Assembly (NCBI RefSeq): GCF_017676345.1
Contig: NZ_JAFFZM010000002.1
Coordinates: 186,001-250,000, forward strand
Direction: 5' to 3'
DNA length: 64,000 nucleotides
Source: Streptomyces smyrnaeus
GTDB lineage: Bacteria > Actinomycetota > Actinomycetes > Streptomycetales > Streptomycetaceae
Of this stretch, positions 7,644 through 15,813 are shown in pieces (position 1 is the first letter of the stretch; every line of letters starts with the position of its first letter). Position numbers and translations under genes: made by a program. The notes below the pieces were generated by a model. The model saw only the letters and a list, made by a program, of their open reading frames with translations, was not told the origin of the DNA and searched no databases.

Positions 7644-8953
7644 CGGACGAGGGACGGCACATGGGAGTGGAAGGCCCCCGGGTGCGGATCGAGCGGTGCG
7701 TCTCGCGTGGGCTGTCCCGGGTCACCGCACAGGCGCTCGGCCCGTACCAGACGGCGATCGTGCGGATCGGGTTCGGCGCCGCGTGGCTGTTGTTCCTGCT
7801 GCGCGAATGGCCGCACCGGCAGGAGCTCTACGGTCCGGACAGCCCCTGGTCCTGGGGGCTGGCCCGGCAGCTGATCGACACCAACGACGCCTTCACGGTG
7901 CTGATGTGGTCCAGCAGCGACAGCTGGTTCCAGCTCGTCTACCTCGTCGCCGTGGCGGCTGCCGCGGCGGTGCTGGTCGGCTGGCACACCCGGGCCGCCA
8001 CCGTGCTGTTCATGGTCGGGGTGCTCTCGCTGCAGAACCGCAGCGTCTTCATGGGCGACGGCGGGGACAACATCATCCATCTGATGGCGATGTACCTCGT
8101 CTTCACCCGCTGCGCGCAGGTGTGGTCCCTGGACGCGCGCCGGGCCAAGCGCGCCGATGGGGACGGCGGCGCCGACGGGGACGGCAGCGGGGACGGCAGC
8201 GGCCCGGTGCGCACCGTCGGCGGCACCGGGGGCGTGGTGCTGTGGGCGGTCTTCGGGGCCGTACTGCTGGGCAGCACCGTCGCCGGTGGCTTCAGCCTCG
8301 GCTGGGCGCTCTTCTACTGGGCGATGTGGGCCGTGCACGGGCTGTGGTGGGCCGTGAACCGGGCAGCCGTACGCGGCGGCGCGGCGGTGCGCGAGATGCG
8401 CGACGTGTGCGACATCCTCGCCAACCTGGCGCACAACGGCGTGCTGCTGGTCATCATGATCGAGGTCTGCCTGGTCTACTCGACGGCGGGCTGGTTCAAG
8501 ATCCAGGGCACCCGCTGGCAGGACGGCACAGCCGTCTACTACCCGATGAACCTGGACTACTTCACGCCCTGGCCCGAGCTGAGCCACCTGCTGGCGGGCA
8601 ACGGCCTGATGATCTTCCTGGTCACCTACGGGACCGTCGCCACCCAGGTCGCTTTTCCCTTCACCCTGCTCAACCGGCGGGCGAAGAACGTGCTGCTGAC
8701 CTTCATGATCCTGGAGCATCTGAGCATCGCCGTCCTGCTCGGACTGCCGTTCTTCTCGCTGGCGATGATCGCGGCCGACGCGGTCTTCCTCCCGACGGTC
8801 TTCCTGGTGTGGCTCGGCCGCCGCACCACCGCGCTCGGCGGCCGGGCGCGGCGCCTGATGCCCGGCGGCGGCCCCAGGTCGCCCGAGCCCGCACCCGAGC
8901 AGCCCGCCGAGGCCCCGAAGGTCCCCGCGTCCGGGCCCGCCTGGCGGTCGTAG
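7640..8953 (+). CDS. HTTM domain integral membrane protein
   Basis: A 437-aa polytopic protein. The N-terminal part (QTAIVRIGFGAAWLLFLLREWPHR, then YGPDSPWSW) is typical of HTTM proteins, bacterial relatives of vitamin-K-dependent gamma-carboxylase. The segments NRSVFMGDGGDNIIHLMAMY and AGWFKIQGTRWQDGTAVYYP are the conserved loops. Six or more membrane helices are visible. GTG 7640 is chosen because GGGAGG lies about 6 nt upstream and it overlaps the DUF5819 stop; ATG 7661 is possible. The C-terminal 45 residues are Pro/Gly/Arg-rich and cytoplasmic. The reaction is unknown. Confidence 0.85.
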   Translation: MTDEGRHMGVEGPRVRIERCVSRGLSRVTAQALGPYQTAIVRIGFGAAWLLFLLREWPHRQELYGPDSPWSWGLARQLIDTNDAFTVLMWSSSDSWFQLVYLVAVAAAAAVLVGWHTRAATVLFMVGVLSLQNRSVFMGDGGDNIIHLMAMYLVFTRCAQVWSLDARRAKRADGDGGADGDGSGDGSGPVRTVGGTGGVVLWAVFGAVLLGSTVAGGFSLGWALFYWAMWAVHGLWWAVNRAAVRGGAAVREMRDVCDILANLAHNGVLLVIMIEVCLVYSTAGWFKIQGTRWQDGTAVYYPMNLDYFTPWPELSHLLAGNGLMIFLVTYGTVATQVAFPFTLLNRRAKNVLLTFMILEHLSIAVLLGLPFFSLAMIAADAVFLPTVFLVWLGRRTTALGGRARRLMPGGGPRSPEPAPEQPAEAPKVPASGPAWRS

Positions 8954-8962
8954 GGTGGCCGG

Positions 8963-9697
8963 GTGACGGCTGAGACGGCGGAGGGCCAGTGGGCGCGGTA
9001 CGCGGCGGAGGGCGTGCTGCTGGACGGCTTCCACGCGCTGAAACACGCGCTGCGGTTCGGCGCCCGGGTGCCGGTCGCACTCGCCACCGACCGCCGCGCC
9101 ACGCTCGCGCTGGCCGCTGAGCTGGCGCCCGACCTGGTCGGCACGCTCGAAGGACTGCTGCGCGAGGTGCCCGGGACGACGCTGGGTGCCCTGGTGCCGC
9201 GTCCGCACCCCACAGGAGTCGCGGCGCTCGCGCTACGGGACATCGGCGCTTCACCGGCGGCGCCCGACCGGGAGGCGCCGCTCGTCGTCCTGGACAATCC
9301 GCGCAACCTCGGCAACGTGGGAGCCGTCGTCCGGCTGGCCGCCGGTGCGGGCGCGGCCGGCGTGCTCACCACCGGTGACGTGGATCCTTGGCACCCGGCG
9401 GCGGTACGGGCCGGTGCCGGACTGCACTTCGCCACACACGTCGAGCGGCGCCCGGTCGCAGAACTGCCGGACGGTCCGCTGCTCGCCTTCGACGCGGAGG
9501 GTGCCGATCTGCGCTCGGTGACGGTGCCCGCCGGGGCGATGCTGGCCTTCGGCTCGGAGCGGCGCGGGCTCTCCGACCAGCTGCGTGCCCGTGCCGACCG
9601 CCTGGTGGCCCTCCCGATGCGCCCCCAGGTCTCCAGCTACAACCTGGCCACCAGCGTGGCGATGGCGCTGTACCACTGGTTGGCCCGGCCGAGCTGA
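8963..9697 (+). CDS. SpoU/TrmH-family RNA 2'-O-methyltransferase
   Basis: A 244-aa SPOUT methyltransferase. The three family motifs are present in order: NPRNLGNVGAVVRLAAGAGA (motif 1), AFGSERRGLS (motif 2) and MRPQVSSYNLATSVAMALY (motif 3), which together form the trefoil-knot S-adenosylmethionine site. The N-terminal 90 residues resemble a substrate-binding domain. It probably methylates a ribose in tRNA or rRNA; the position cannot be told from sequence. GTG 8963 lies 9 bp after the HTTM stop. Confidence 0.88.
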   Translation: MTAETAEGQWARYAAEGVLLDGFHALKHALRFGARVPVALATDRRATLALAAELAPDLVGTLEGLLREVPGTTLGALVPRPHPTGVAALALRDIGASPAAPDREAPLVVLDNPRNLGNVGAVVRLAAGAGAAGVLTTGDVDPWHPAAVRAGAGLHFATHVERRPVAELPDGPLLAFDAEGADLRSVTVPAGAMLAFGSERRGLSDQLRARADRLVALPMRPQVSSYNLATSVAMALYHWLARPS

Positions 9698-9724
9698 CGG
9701 ACGGCCGGGCCCTGCGGCAGCTGC

Positions 9725-10288
9725 CTACAGATAGGGGCCACCCGTGCGGTGATGCGCCTCGTTGGGCTGACCGCCCTCGTCCGGCACCACACCGGGCGGC
9801 AGCGCCCTGCGCATCTGCTCCAACTGGGCGCGAGCCGCCATCTGCTGGGCGAACAGCGCGGTCTGGATGCCGTGGAAGAGCCCCTCCAGCCAGCCGACCA
9901 ACTGGGCCTGCGCGATGCGCAGCTCGGCGTCGGTGGGGGTGGACTCCTCCGTGAAGGGGAGGGAGAGCCGCTCCAGCTCCTCGATCAGTTCGGGTGCGAG
10001 CCCGTCCTCCAGCTCCTTGATCGAGCTGGTGTGGATCTCCTTCAGCCGCGCCCTGCTGGCCTCGTCGAGCGGCGCCGCCTTCACTTCCTCGAGCAGCTGC
10101 TTGATCATGCTGCCGATCCGCATGACCTTCGCCGGCTGTTCCACCATTTCCGTCACGGGGACCTCAGCCTGCTCATCGCCCTCGCCGTCGCCACCCTTGG
10201 CGCCGGTACCCCCGAGAGCCATCCCGTCCGGGCCCACGACCAGGACCTGCGGGCTCTCCTGCGACTTCTCGTTGCTCGGCTGTGTCAT
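9725..10288 (-). CDS. bpa: Bacterial proteasome activator Bpa/PafE
   Basis: A 187-aa protein with the Bpa helical core (VMRIGSMIKQLLEEVKAAPLDE, ARLKEIHTSSIKELEDGLAPEL, LVGWLEGLFHGIQTALFAQQ) and a C-terminus ending GGPYL. The last residues match the HbYX-like GxYL end with which the Bpa ring docks on the 20S proteasome and opens its gate without ATP. The N-terminal 50 residues are acidic and disordered. ATG 10288 is preferred over the upstream in-frame start because GGGGG lies just before it. The gene converges on the methyltransferase gene. Confidence 0.92.
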   Translation of the reverse strand: MTQPSNEKSQESPQVLVVGPDGMALGGTGAKGGDGEGDEQAEVPVTEMVEQPAKVMRIGSMIKQLLEEVKAAPLDEASRARLKEIHTSSIKELEDGLAPELIEELERLSLPFTEESTPTDAELRIAQAQLVGWLEGLFHGIQTALFAQQMAARAQLEQMRRALPPGVVPDEGGQPNEAHHRTGGPYL

Positions 10289-10336
10289 GCCCCCATTTTG
10301 CATCCAGCCGACGGCCGACGCCGAGCAGGGCGGACC

Positions 10337-11491
10337 TCAGTGGCGACGCAGCCGCAGGGCGAGGAAGGCGAGCCCCAGCCCCATGAGCGTCAGCCCCGTT
10401 CCGAGCGGCAGTACGGGCAGCACCTGTCCGGACGGCTGCGCTGCGACCTGTTCGCCCTGCCCCTCGGCCTCCCCCCGTCCCGTCTCGTCGGACGCGTACA
10501 GGTCGTGCTTGCCGATCGCCTGGCTGGACGGGCGCGGAGCCACCGGGTTCCCGAAGGAGGAAGGGGGCCGCAGACCGGACTGCTCGTTCGGGGGATGGAT
10601 GCGCTCGCGGCGCTCCTTCTCCCGCTGCTGCGTCTGGGCCGACCGGCGCTCACGTTCCCGCCGCTCCCGTTGCTGCTGCCTGCGCTCCTGTGCTTCGCGG
10701 GCTTCCCGGGCTTCCCGGGCTTCCTGTGCTTCGCGGGCCTCGCGGTCTTCCCGTGCTTGGCGAGCCTCGTCGGCCTCGCGGGCTTCCTGCCGTTCGCGCC
10801 GTTGCCGCTCCTCGGCACGCTTCTGCTGCTTCCGCTGCTGATCCCGCTCCTCCTGACCCTGCCGCTGCTCCTGCTGCTCCTGCCGCGCTTGCTGCTCCAG
10901 CTGCCGCTCTTCCCGGCGCTGCCGCTCCCGCTGCTCCTCCTTGCGCTCCAGGGCCTCCCGCTCGTCGCGCTGCTCCTGCTGGGCCTCCCGCTCGGCCTTC
11001 TCCCTGTCCTCTTTCTCCTGGCGCATGTCCCACTTCACCTGCGGCTTGTGCCAGGGGCCGACGCCGGGTGCCCGGGAGCCGGGGCGGTCGGGGAAGGGCA
11101 GCGAACTGCTGGAGAGGCTCCAGGAGCGTCCGGGGGCGGACAGCGGGGGCTGCGACCCCGCCTGGGGGAGCTCGGGGAGATCAGGGAGCTGGGGGAGTTC
11201 GGGGGGCTCGGGGCTGCCGGGGAGTCCCGGGGACTCGGCGAGCCCGGAGCGCCCGGAGAGCCCGGCGAGTTCGGAGAGCTGCGGGTGGTCGGGCGATCGG
11301 GGCGGCTCGGGTGCTCCGGGTAGGGGCGCCCAGGTGCGCTCGGGCACCGCTTCGGCCTCCCGGGTCTCCCGGGGCTTCTGAGGCTGCTGGCGTGCCGCGT
11401 GGTCCCCCGCGGTGGCGACAGGCGCGGGAAAAGCCAGAAAAGCGCAGGCCAACAGGGTGAGGGTGCTGCTCCGTCGCTGAGTGTGCCGCAC
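10337..11491 (-). CDS. Secreted, membrane-anchored charged coiled-coil protein
   Basis: A 384-aa protein of no recognised family. Residues 1-28 form a signal peptide (TLTLLACAFLAFPAPVATAGD). A Pro/Ser-rich stretch follows (about 30-150), then about 130 residues made almost only of Glu, Arg, Gln, Lys and Ala (about 155-290) with i/i+4 opposite charges, as in single stable alpha-helices or long coiled coils. The C-terminus is a sorting-like tail: VLPLGTG, a hydrophobic segment and RLRRH. The LPLGTG word resembles a sortase motif but is not canonical. This suggests an extended cell-surface spacer or scaffold (inference). Confidence 0.65.
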   Translation of the reverse strand: MRHTQRRSSTLTLLACAFLAFPAPVATAGDHAARQQPQKPRETREAEAVPERTWAPLPGAPEPPRSPDHPQLSELAGLSGRSGLAESPGLPGSPEPPELPQLPDLPELPQAGSQPPLSAPGRSWSLSSSSLPFPDRPGSRAPGVGPWHKPQVKWDMRQEKEDREKAEREAQQEQRDEREALERKEEQRERQRREERQLEQQARQEQQEQRQGQEERDQQRKQQKRAEERQRRERQEAREADEARQAREDREAREAQEAREAREAREAQERRQQQRERRERERRSAQTQQREKERRERIHPPNEQSGLRPPSSFGNPVAPRPSSQAIGKHDLYASDETGRGEAEGQGEQVAAQPSGQVLPVLPLGTGLTLMGLGLAFLALRLRRH

Positions 11492-11667
11492 GACCGTGAC
11501 CCTTCCGAGCTGGATGGTCCGCAGACCAGACCAGCGTCACATAAAGGGTGAAAGTCGGCATTTCGGACAGGAGGATCGAGTGACGGAGCGAGCGCCCCGG
11601 TCCCCGCCCCCCGCGTCGCGGAACGGGACAGGCGGGCGAGGGGTGGGGTGGAGCCGCGGTGCGGGCC

Positions 11668-12651
11668 TCAGCCCGCCGTGGTCAGCAGGATCTTGCCGAT
11701 ATGGGTGCTCTCGTCCAGCGTGCGGTGGGCGCGGGCCGCCTCGCGCATCGGCACGGTGCTGTCGATCACCGGGCGCACCCGGCCGTCCGAGAGCAGCGGC
11801 CATACGTGTTCGCGTACGGCCGCCACGATCGCCGCCTTCTCGGCCGGCGGCCGGGCCCGCAGCGAGGTGGCCGTCACCGCCCCGCGCTTGGCCAGCAGCG
11901 CGCCCAGGTTCAGCTCTCCCTTGGCGCCGCCCTGCATACCGATGACGGCCAGCCGGCCGTTCACCGCGAGAGCCTTGATGTTCCGCTCCAGATACTTGGC
12001 GCCCATGTTGTCGAGGATCACGTCGGCGCCCGCGCCGTCGGTCGCCGCGCGCAGCTCCTCGACGAAGTCCTGCTCGCGGTAGTTGATCAGTACATCGGCG
12101 CCCAGTTCGGCGCACCGCTGGAGCTTCTGCGGCGTGCCCGCCGTCACCGCGACCCGGGCGCCCACCGACTTGGCGAGCTGGATGGCCATGGTGCCGATAC
12201 CGCTGGAGCCGCCGTGCACCAGCAGTGTCTCCCCGGGGCGCAGATGCGCCACCATGAAGACGTTCGACCAGACCGTGCAGGTGACCTCCGGCAGCCCGGC
12301 CGCCTGCGTGACGTCCACGCCCTCGGGCACGGGCAGCAGCTGGCCGGACGGCACCACGACCTTCTCGGCGTAGCCGCCACCGCCCAGCAGCGCGCAGACC
12401 GCGTCCCCGACCGACCAGCCGGACACTCCGGGGCCGACGGCCGAGATCCGGCCCGCACACTCCAGGCCGGGGTAGGGGCTCGCGCCCGGCGGCGGGTCGT
12501 AGAAGCCCTGGCGTTGCAGGACGTCGGCGCGGTTGACGGCGCTCGCCGCGACATCGACGAGGACTTCGCCCTCTCCGGGCTCCGGGTCCGGGACCTCGGC
12601 CCAGACCAGCGCCTCGGGGCCGCCGGGTTCGGGAATCGTGATCGCATGCAT
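11668..12651 (-). CDS. NAD(P)H:quinone oxidoreductase, zinc-independent MDR family
   Basis: A 327-aa medium-chain reductase of the QOR type. The catalytic domain starts MHAITIPEPGGPEALVWAEV and has NRADVLQRQGFYDPPPGASPYPGLECAG; the Rossmann domain has VHGGSSGIGTMAIQLAKSVGA. Zinc-ligand Cys clusters are absent, as in QOR/PIG3 proteins, which reduce quinones with NADPH. ATG 12651 gives the usual family length. A small zinc-ribbon-like gene lies 62 bp upstream on the same strand. Confidence 0.88.
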   Translation of the reverse strand: MHAITIPEPGGPEALVWAEVPDPEPGEGEVLVDVAASAVNRADVLQRQGFYDPPPGASPYPGLECAGRISAVGPGVSGWSVGDAVCALLGGGGYAEKVVVPSGQLLPVPEGVDVTQAAGLPEVTCTVWSNVFMVAHLRPGETLLVHGGSSGIGTMAIQLAKSVGARVAVTAGTPQKLQRCAELGADVLINYREQDFVEELRAATDGAGADVILDNMGAKYLERNIKALAVNGRLAVIGMQGGAKGELNLGALLAKRGAVTATSLRARPPAEKAAIVAAVREHVWPLLSDGRVRPVIDSTVPMREAARAHRTLDESTHIGKILLTTAG

Positions 12652-12713
12652 ACGGCCGACGCTACCCGCACCGCCCGCGCCTCGGGTCGAGCCGGTCGAG
12701 CCGGTGCAGCCGG

Positions 12714-12881
12714 TCAAGCCGCGTAGGTGAAACGGAGCTTCTGGTCCGGGGTCGGCACATACGCCTGGTGGCAGCCCGTGCAGAACCAGAACCAGGAGTC
12801 CTCCTTGCCGGGCCCCGTCTCGCGCGTGTCCTTCCACAGGAGCCGTTCGGGGCAGTTGGGGCAGGTGGGCGGCGGGTCCAT
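12714..12881 (-). CDS. Small Cys-pair (zinc-ribbon-like) protein
   Basis: A 55-aa protein starting MDPPPTCPNCPERLLWKDTR, with a second pair in FWFCTGCHQAYVP. The spacing C-x2-C ... C-x2-C is that of a rubredoxin-like knuckle pair that would bind one zinc. It has no assigned function. It sits between the potassium channel gene and the quinone oxidoreductase gene on the same strand. Confidence 0.7.
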   Translation of the reverse strand: MDPPPTCPNCPERLLWKDTRETGPGKEDSWFWFCTGCHQAYVPTPDQKLRFTYAA

Positions 12882-12967
12882 GGCGTCATCGTCACGTTTG
12901 GGCCCTGCCGCGGCCCCGCGAGGCGCACCACAGTCACCTGAAGGGGTGAGAAGCGGGCTGCTGTCCG

Positions 12968-14140
12968 CTACCGCAACTCGCCCCTCCCCGCGCCTGGTTC
13001 GGGCCGCCGTTGCGAGGCGCGGTGGATGACCACCAGCCGGTCGGTGAGCTCCAGGGTGGCGGCCTCGGGATCGTCGAAGGCGAGTATGCGGTGACCACGT
13101 ACGACGGAGACGACCAGGTCGGGGCAGTCGCGCGGGGAGTTCCCCGCCTCGGCCTTGGTGACGGGGCGCTCCTTGAGATCGAGTCCGGTGCCCTGCTGGA
13201 TGAGGTCTTCTATCACCGAGCTGGCGTTCGGACTGAGCATCGCCAGGCCCAGCAGCCGGCCCGCGGCACTGGCACTGGTGATCACCTGGTCGGCGCCCGA
13301 CTGCCGCAGCAGCGGCGCGTTCTCCTCCTCCCGTACCGCAGCGACGATGTTGATGCGCGGGTTGAGCTGCCGTGCCGTCAGCGTCACCAGCACCGAGGTG
13401 TCGTCCCGCTGCGGGGCGATCACGATCTGCTTGGCCCGCTGCACCTCGGCGCGTATCAGCACCTCGCTGCGGGTCGCGTCGCCCTCGATCCCGGCGAACC
13501 CCTCCGCGGTGGCCGTCTTGACGGCCTGCGAGTGCGGGTCGATGACGACGATCTGGGCGCGGCCCAATCCGGTCGACAGCAGGGTCTGCACGGCCGAGCG
13601 GCCCTTGGTGCCGAATCCGACGACGACAGTGTGGTCGCGCAACGCGGACCTCCAGCGGTTCAGGCGCCACTGCTGACGGGTGCGGTCCGTCAGCGCTTCG
13701 AGCGTGGTGCCGATGAGGATGATCAGGAACAGCACGCGCAGCGGCGTGACGACGAGAGCGTTGACCAGCCGCGCGCCGTCGGAGGCCGGAGTGATGTCGC
13801 CGTAGCCGGTCGTGGAGAGCGTGACGGTGGTGTAGTAGACGCAGTCCAGGAACGACACGTCGTTGTCGGCGTTGTCCGCATAGCCGTCCCGGTCCAGATA
13901 GACCAGCAGCACCGTCACCCACAGGACGACGAGTGCGGCCAGCAGCCGACGGGCGACCTGCCGCTGCGGGCTGAGGTGGGCGTGCGGCAGCAGCACCGAA
14001 CCATGCGACTCCCCCGCGCGGCCCGCCCAGGAGCGGCGCTTTCCGGGCCTGCCCGGCCGATGGCTGTCCGGGCGTCGGTCGTTCGGGCGCCGGTCGTCCC
14101 GGCGCCGGTTGTCCGGGCTACGGTCGTTCGGGCGCTTCAC
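12968..14140 (-). CDS. Two-helix potassium channel with RCK (TrkA-N) domain
   Basis: A 390-aa protein. After a disordered Arg/Asp/Pro tail (residues 1-50) come a membrane helix (LLAALVVLWVTVLLVYL), the pore loop with selectivity filter TTGYGD (about 110-115) and a second helix (LVNALVVTPLRVLFLIILIG). The C-terminal half is an RCK domain with VVVGFGTKGRSAVQTLL, a nucleotide-binding glycine loop, and IDPHSQAVKTATAEGFAGIEGDAT. It resembles MthK/Kch-type channels gated by ligand binding to RCK rings. The GTG start overlaps the moeA stop by 4 nt (GTGA). A start nearer residue 48 would remove the repeat tail. Confidence 0.88.
   Translation of the reverse strand: MKRPNDRSPDNRRRDDRRPNDRRPDSHRPGRPGKRRSWAGRAGESHGSVLLPHAHLSPQRQVARRLLAALVVLWVTVLLVYLDRDGYADNADNDVSFLDCVYYTTVTLSTTGYGDITPASDGARLVNALVVTPLRVLFLIILIGTTLEALTDRTRQQWRLNRWRSALRDHTVVVGFGTKGRSAVQTLLSTGLGRAQIVVIDPHSQAVKTATAEGFAGIEGDATRSEVLIRAEVQRAKQIVIAPQRDDTSVLVTLTARQLNPRINIVAAVREEENAPLLRQSGADQVITSASAAGRLLGLAMLSPNASSVIEDLIQQGTGLDLKERPVTKAEAGNSPRDCPDLVVSVVRGHRILAFDDPEAATLELTDRLVVIHRASQRRPEPGAGRGELR
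14062..14136 (-). repeat. Five 15-bp units at the start of the channel gene
   Basis: On the plus strand five units close to GGTCGTTCGGGCGCC run from 14062 to 14136. In the channel frame they code five pentapeptides such as RRPND and RRPDS. The array abuts the moeA stop codon and is in frame, so copy-number changes would only lengthen or shorten the tail. Confidence 0.8.
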
Positions 14141-15813
14141 CACGGCAGGTCCACCACCGGTACGTCCGTGCCCGGCGCACCGCCGCCGGGCGGCACCACG
14201 GCCAGCGCGTGGCAGGAGGCCACTCCGCGCAGCATGGCGGGGCCCGCGTACCGCAGCGGGCGGATACGCGCCCGGATGCCGGAGCCCTCGTACCGTACGG
14301 GCACCAGTCGCGTGTCCTGCGGATGGCCGGACACCTCGGCACCCAACGTGGCCTCCCGCGGCTGAGGTCCGGTGCGGCCCGCCAGCGCGCGCAGCAGCGG
14401 CGCGGCCAGCGTGACGAGCCCGGAGAGCGCCGCCAGCGGGTTGCCGGGCAGCCCCACCAGATACCTGTGCCGCGGCTGCTTTCCGGCGCTCTGCTGCGCT
14501 GCCACGGGCCCCAGTTCGGCCAGCAGCATCGGATGCCCCGGGCGGACGCGTACACCGTGCACCAGCAGTCGGGCATCCAGGTCGCGCAGTGTCGACTGGA
14601 GGTGGTCGACGGGCCCGCTCGCCGTACCGCCCGTGGTGACGACCACATCGGCCGTCGTGGTGGCCACCGCCTCGTGGAGTGCTTCCGCGTCGTCCCCCAG
14701 CAGCCGGGTGACGGTCACCTCGGCGCCCAGGGCCGTCAGCCACGGCTCGACCATCGGTCCGAGCGCGTCGCGGATGCGGCCGTCGTGCGGCAGACCTCGG
14801 TGCAGCAGTTCGTCCCCCAGGACGAGTACCTCGGTGCGTGGGCGCGGTACGGCGGACAGTTCGTCGTAGCCGGCCGCCGCCGCCAGGCCGAGCACGGCGG
14901 GTGTGACGGTCAGCCCGGAGGAGAGCAGTTCGTCGCCCGTACGGCACTCCTGGCCGCGCGGGCGGATGTCGGTGCCGGGCTGCGGGGGAGTGGCGGTGCG
15001 TACCCGGGCACCGGTCCGCTCGGCCGCCTCCGAGCGCAGCACGGCACTGGTGCCCGGCGGGATGCGGGCGCCGGTCGCGATGCGGACCGCCTCCCCGTCG
15101 GCCAGCTGCGGCGGCTCGCTGCGGTCGCCCGCCAGGATGCCGGGGCGCTCGGTGCCGTCCGGCCGACGGGCCGGCTCCCACGGCCCCGGCCCGGACACCG
15201 CCCAGCCGTCCATCGCGGAGGTGTCGAACGGCGGCAGATCGGTCAGGGCACGCAGCGGCGCCGCCAGAGTGCGCCCCAGCGCGTGCCGCAGGGGAACGGT
15301 CTCGGCGGGCAGCGCGGTGGCGGCCGAGGACGCCACGGCGACGGCCTCCGGCCAGCTGGGCGGCGGCTTGTGCGCACTGCGGGTAGGGCTTTCCGGCTGC
15401 TGCTGCGACTCCTGCTGCGAGGCCCGCGCGGAGTGCTGCCGCGGGTCGTACGGGGACCGGCCGCGGTCCTGGGCGGGGTGCCCGGGTGGAGTGGGCCCGC
15501 CCCGGCCGCTGCCGCTGCCGCCGCCGCCCAGTGCGCTGCCGTCCGCCTGTTCGCCTTCGCCGCGGCGGCCGTGCCCTTCAGGGCCCGCCGTCCGGTCGGA
15601 GGGATGGTCCTGCCGCGCCCGCGCTGTGCCGTCCACCGCGTCACCGGGGCCGCCCGGGTCTCCGGGGTCCTCAGGGCTGCCGACATTGTCGGGGCTGTCG
15701 CTCCACTGGATGCGGCGGATGCGCTTCAGCCGCGGTGCGGGGGGCGGTTCGGGCCGGGTACGGCCGCTGTTGGCGAGGGCGATGGCCTCATCGAGTTCGT
15801 CGGAGCCGCTCAT
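14137..15813 (-). CDS. moeA: Molybdopterin molybdotransferase MoeA
   Basis: A 558-aa protein, longer than the usual 400 because residues about 30-150 are a disordered Gly/Pro/Ser/Gln-rich insert. The MoeA core follows: SWPEAVAVASS, DLPPFDTSAMDGWAV, IATGARIPPGTSAVLRSE and VVVTTGGTASGPVDHL in the MogA-like domain, then YLVGLPGNPLAALSGLVTL. It inserts molybdate into adenylylated molybdopterin. The ATG overlaps the stop of the MobA-like gene (ATGA), and the stop overlaps the channel start. Confidence 0.92.
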   Translation of the reverse strand: MSGSDELDEAIALANSGRTRPEPPPAPRLKRIRRIQWSDSPDNVGSPEDPGDPGGPGDAVDGTARARQDHPSDRTAGPEGHGRRGEGEQADGSALGGGGSGSGRGGPTPPGHPAQDRGRSPYDPRQHSARASQQESQQQPESPTRSAHKPPPSWPEAVAVASSAATALPAETVPLRHALGRTLAAPLRALTDLPPFDTSAMDGWAVSGPGPWEPARRPDGTERPGILAGDRSEPPQLADGEAVRIATGARIPPGTSAVLRSEAAERTGARVRTATPPQPGTDIRPRGQECRTGDELLSSGLTVTPAVLGLAAAAGYDELSAVPRPRTEVLVLGDELLHRGLPHDGRIRDALGPMVEPWLTALGAEVTVTRLLGDDAEALHEAVATTTADVVVTTGGTASGPVDHLQSTLRDLDARLLVHGVRVRPGHPMLLAELGPVAAQQSAGKQPRHRYLVGLPGNPLAALSGLVTLAAPLLRALAGRTGPQPREATLGAEVSGHPQDTRLVPVRYEGSGIRARIRPLRYAGPAMLRGVASCHALAVVPPGGGAPGTDVPVVDLPW

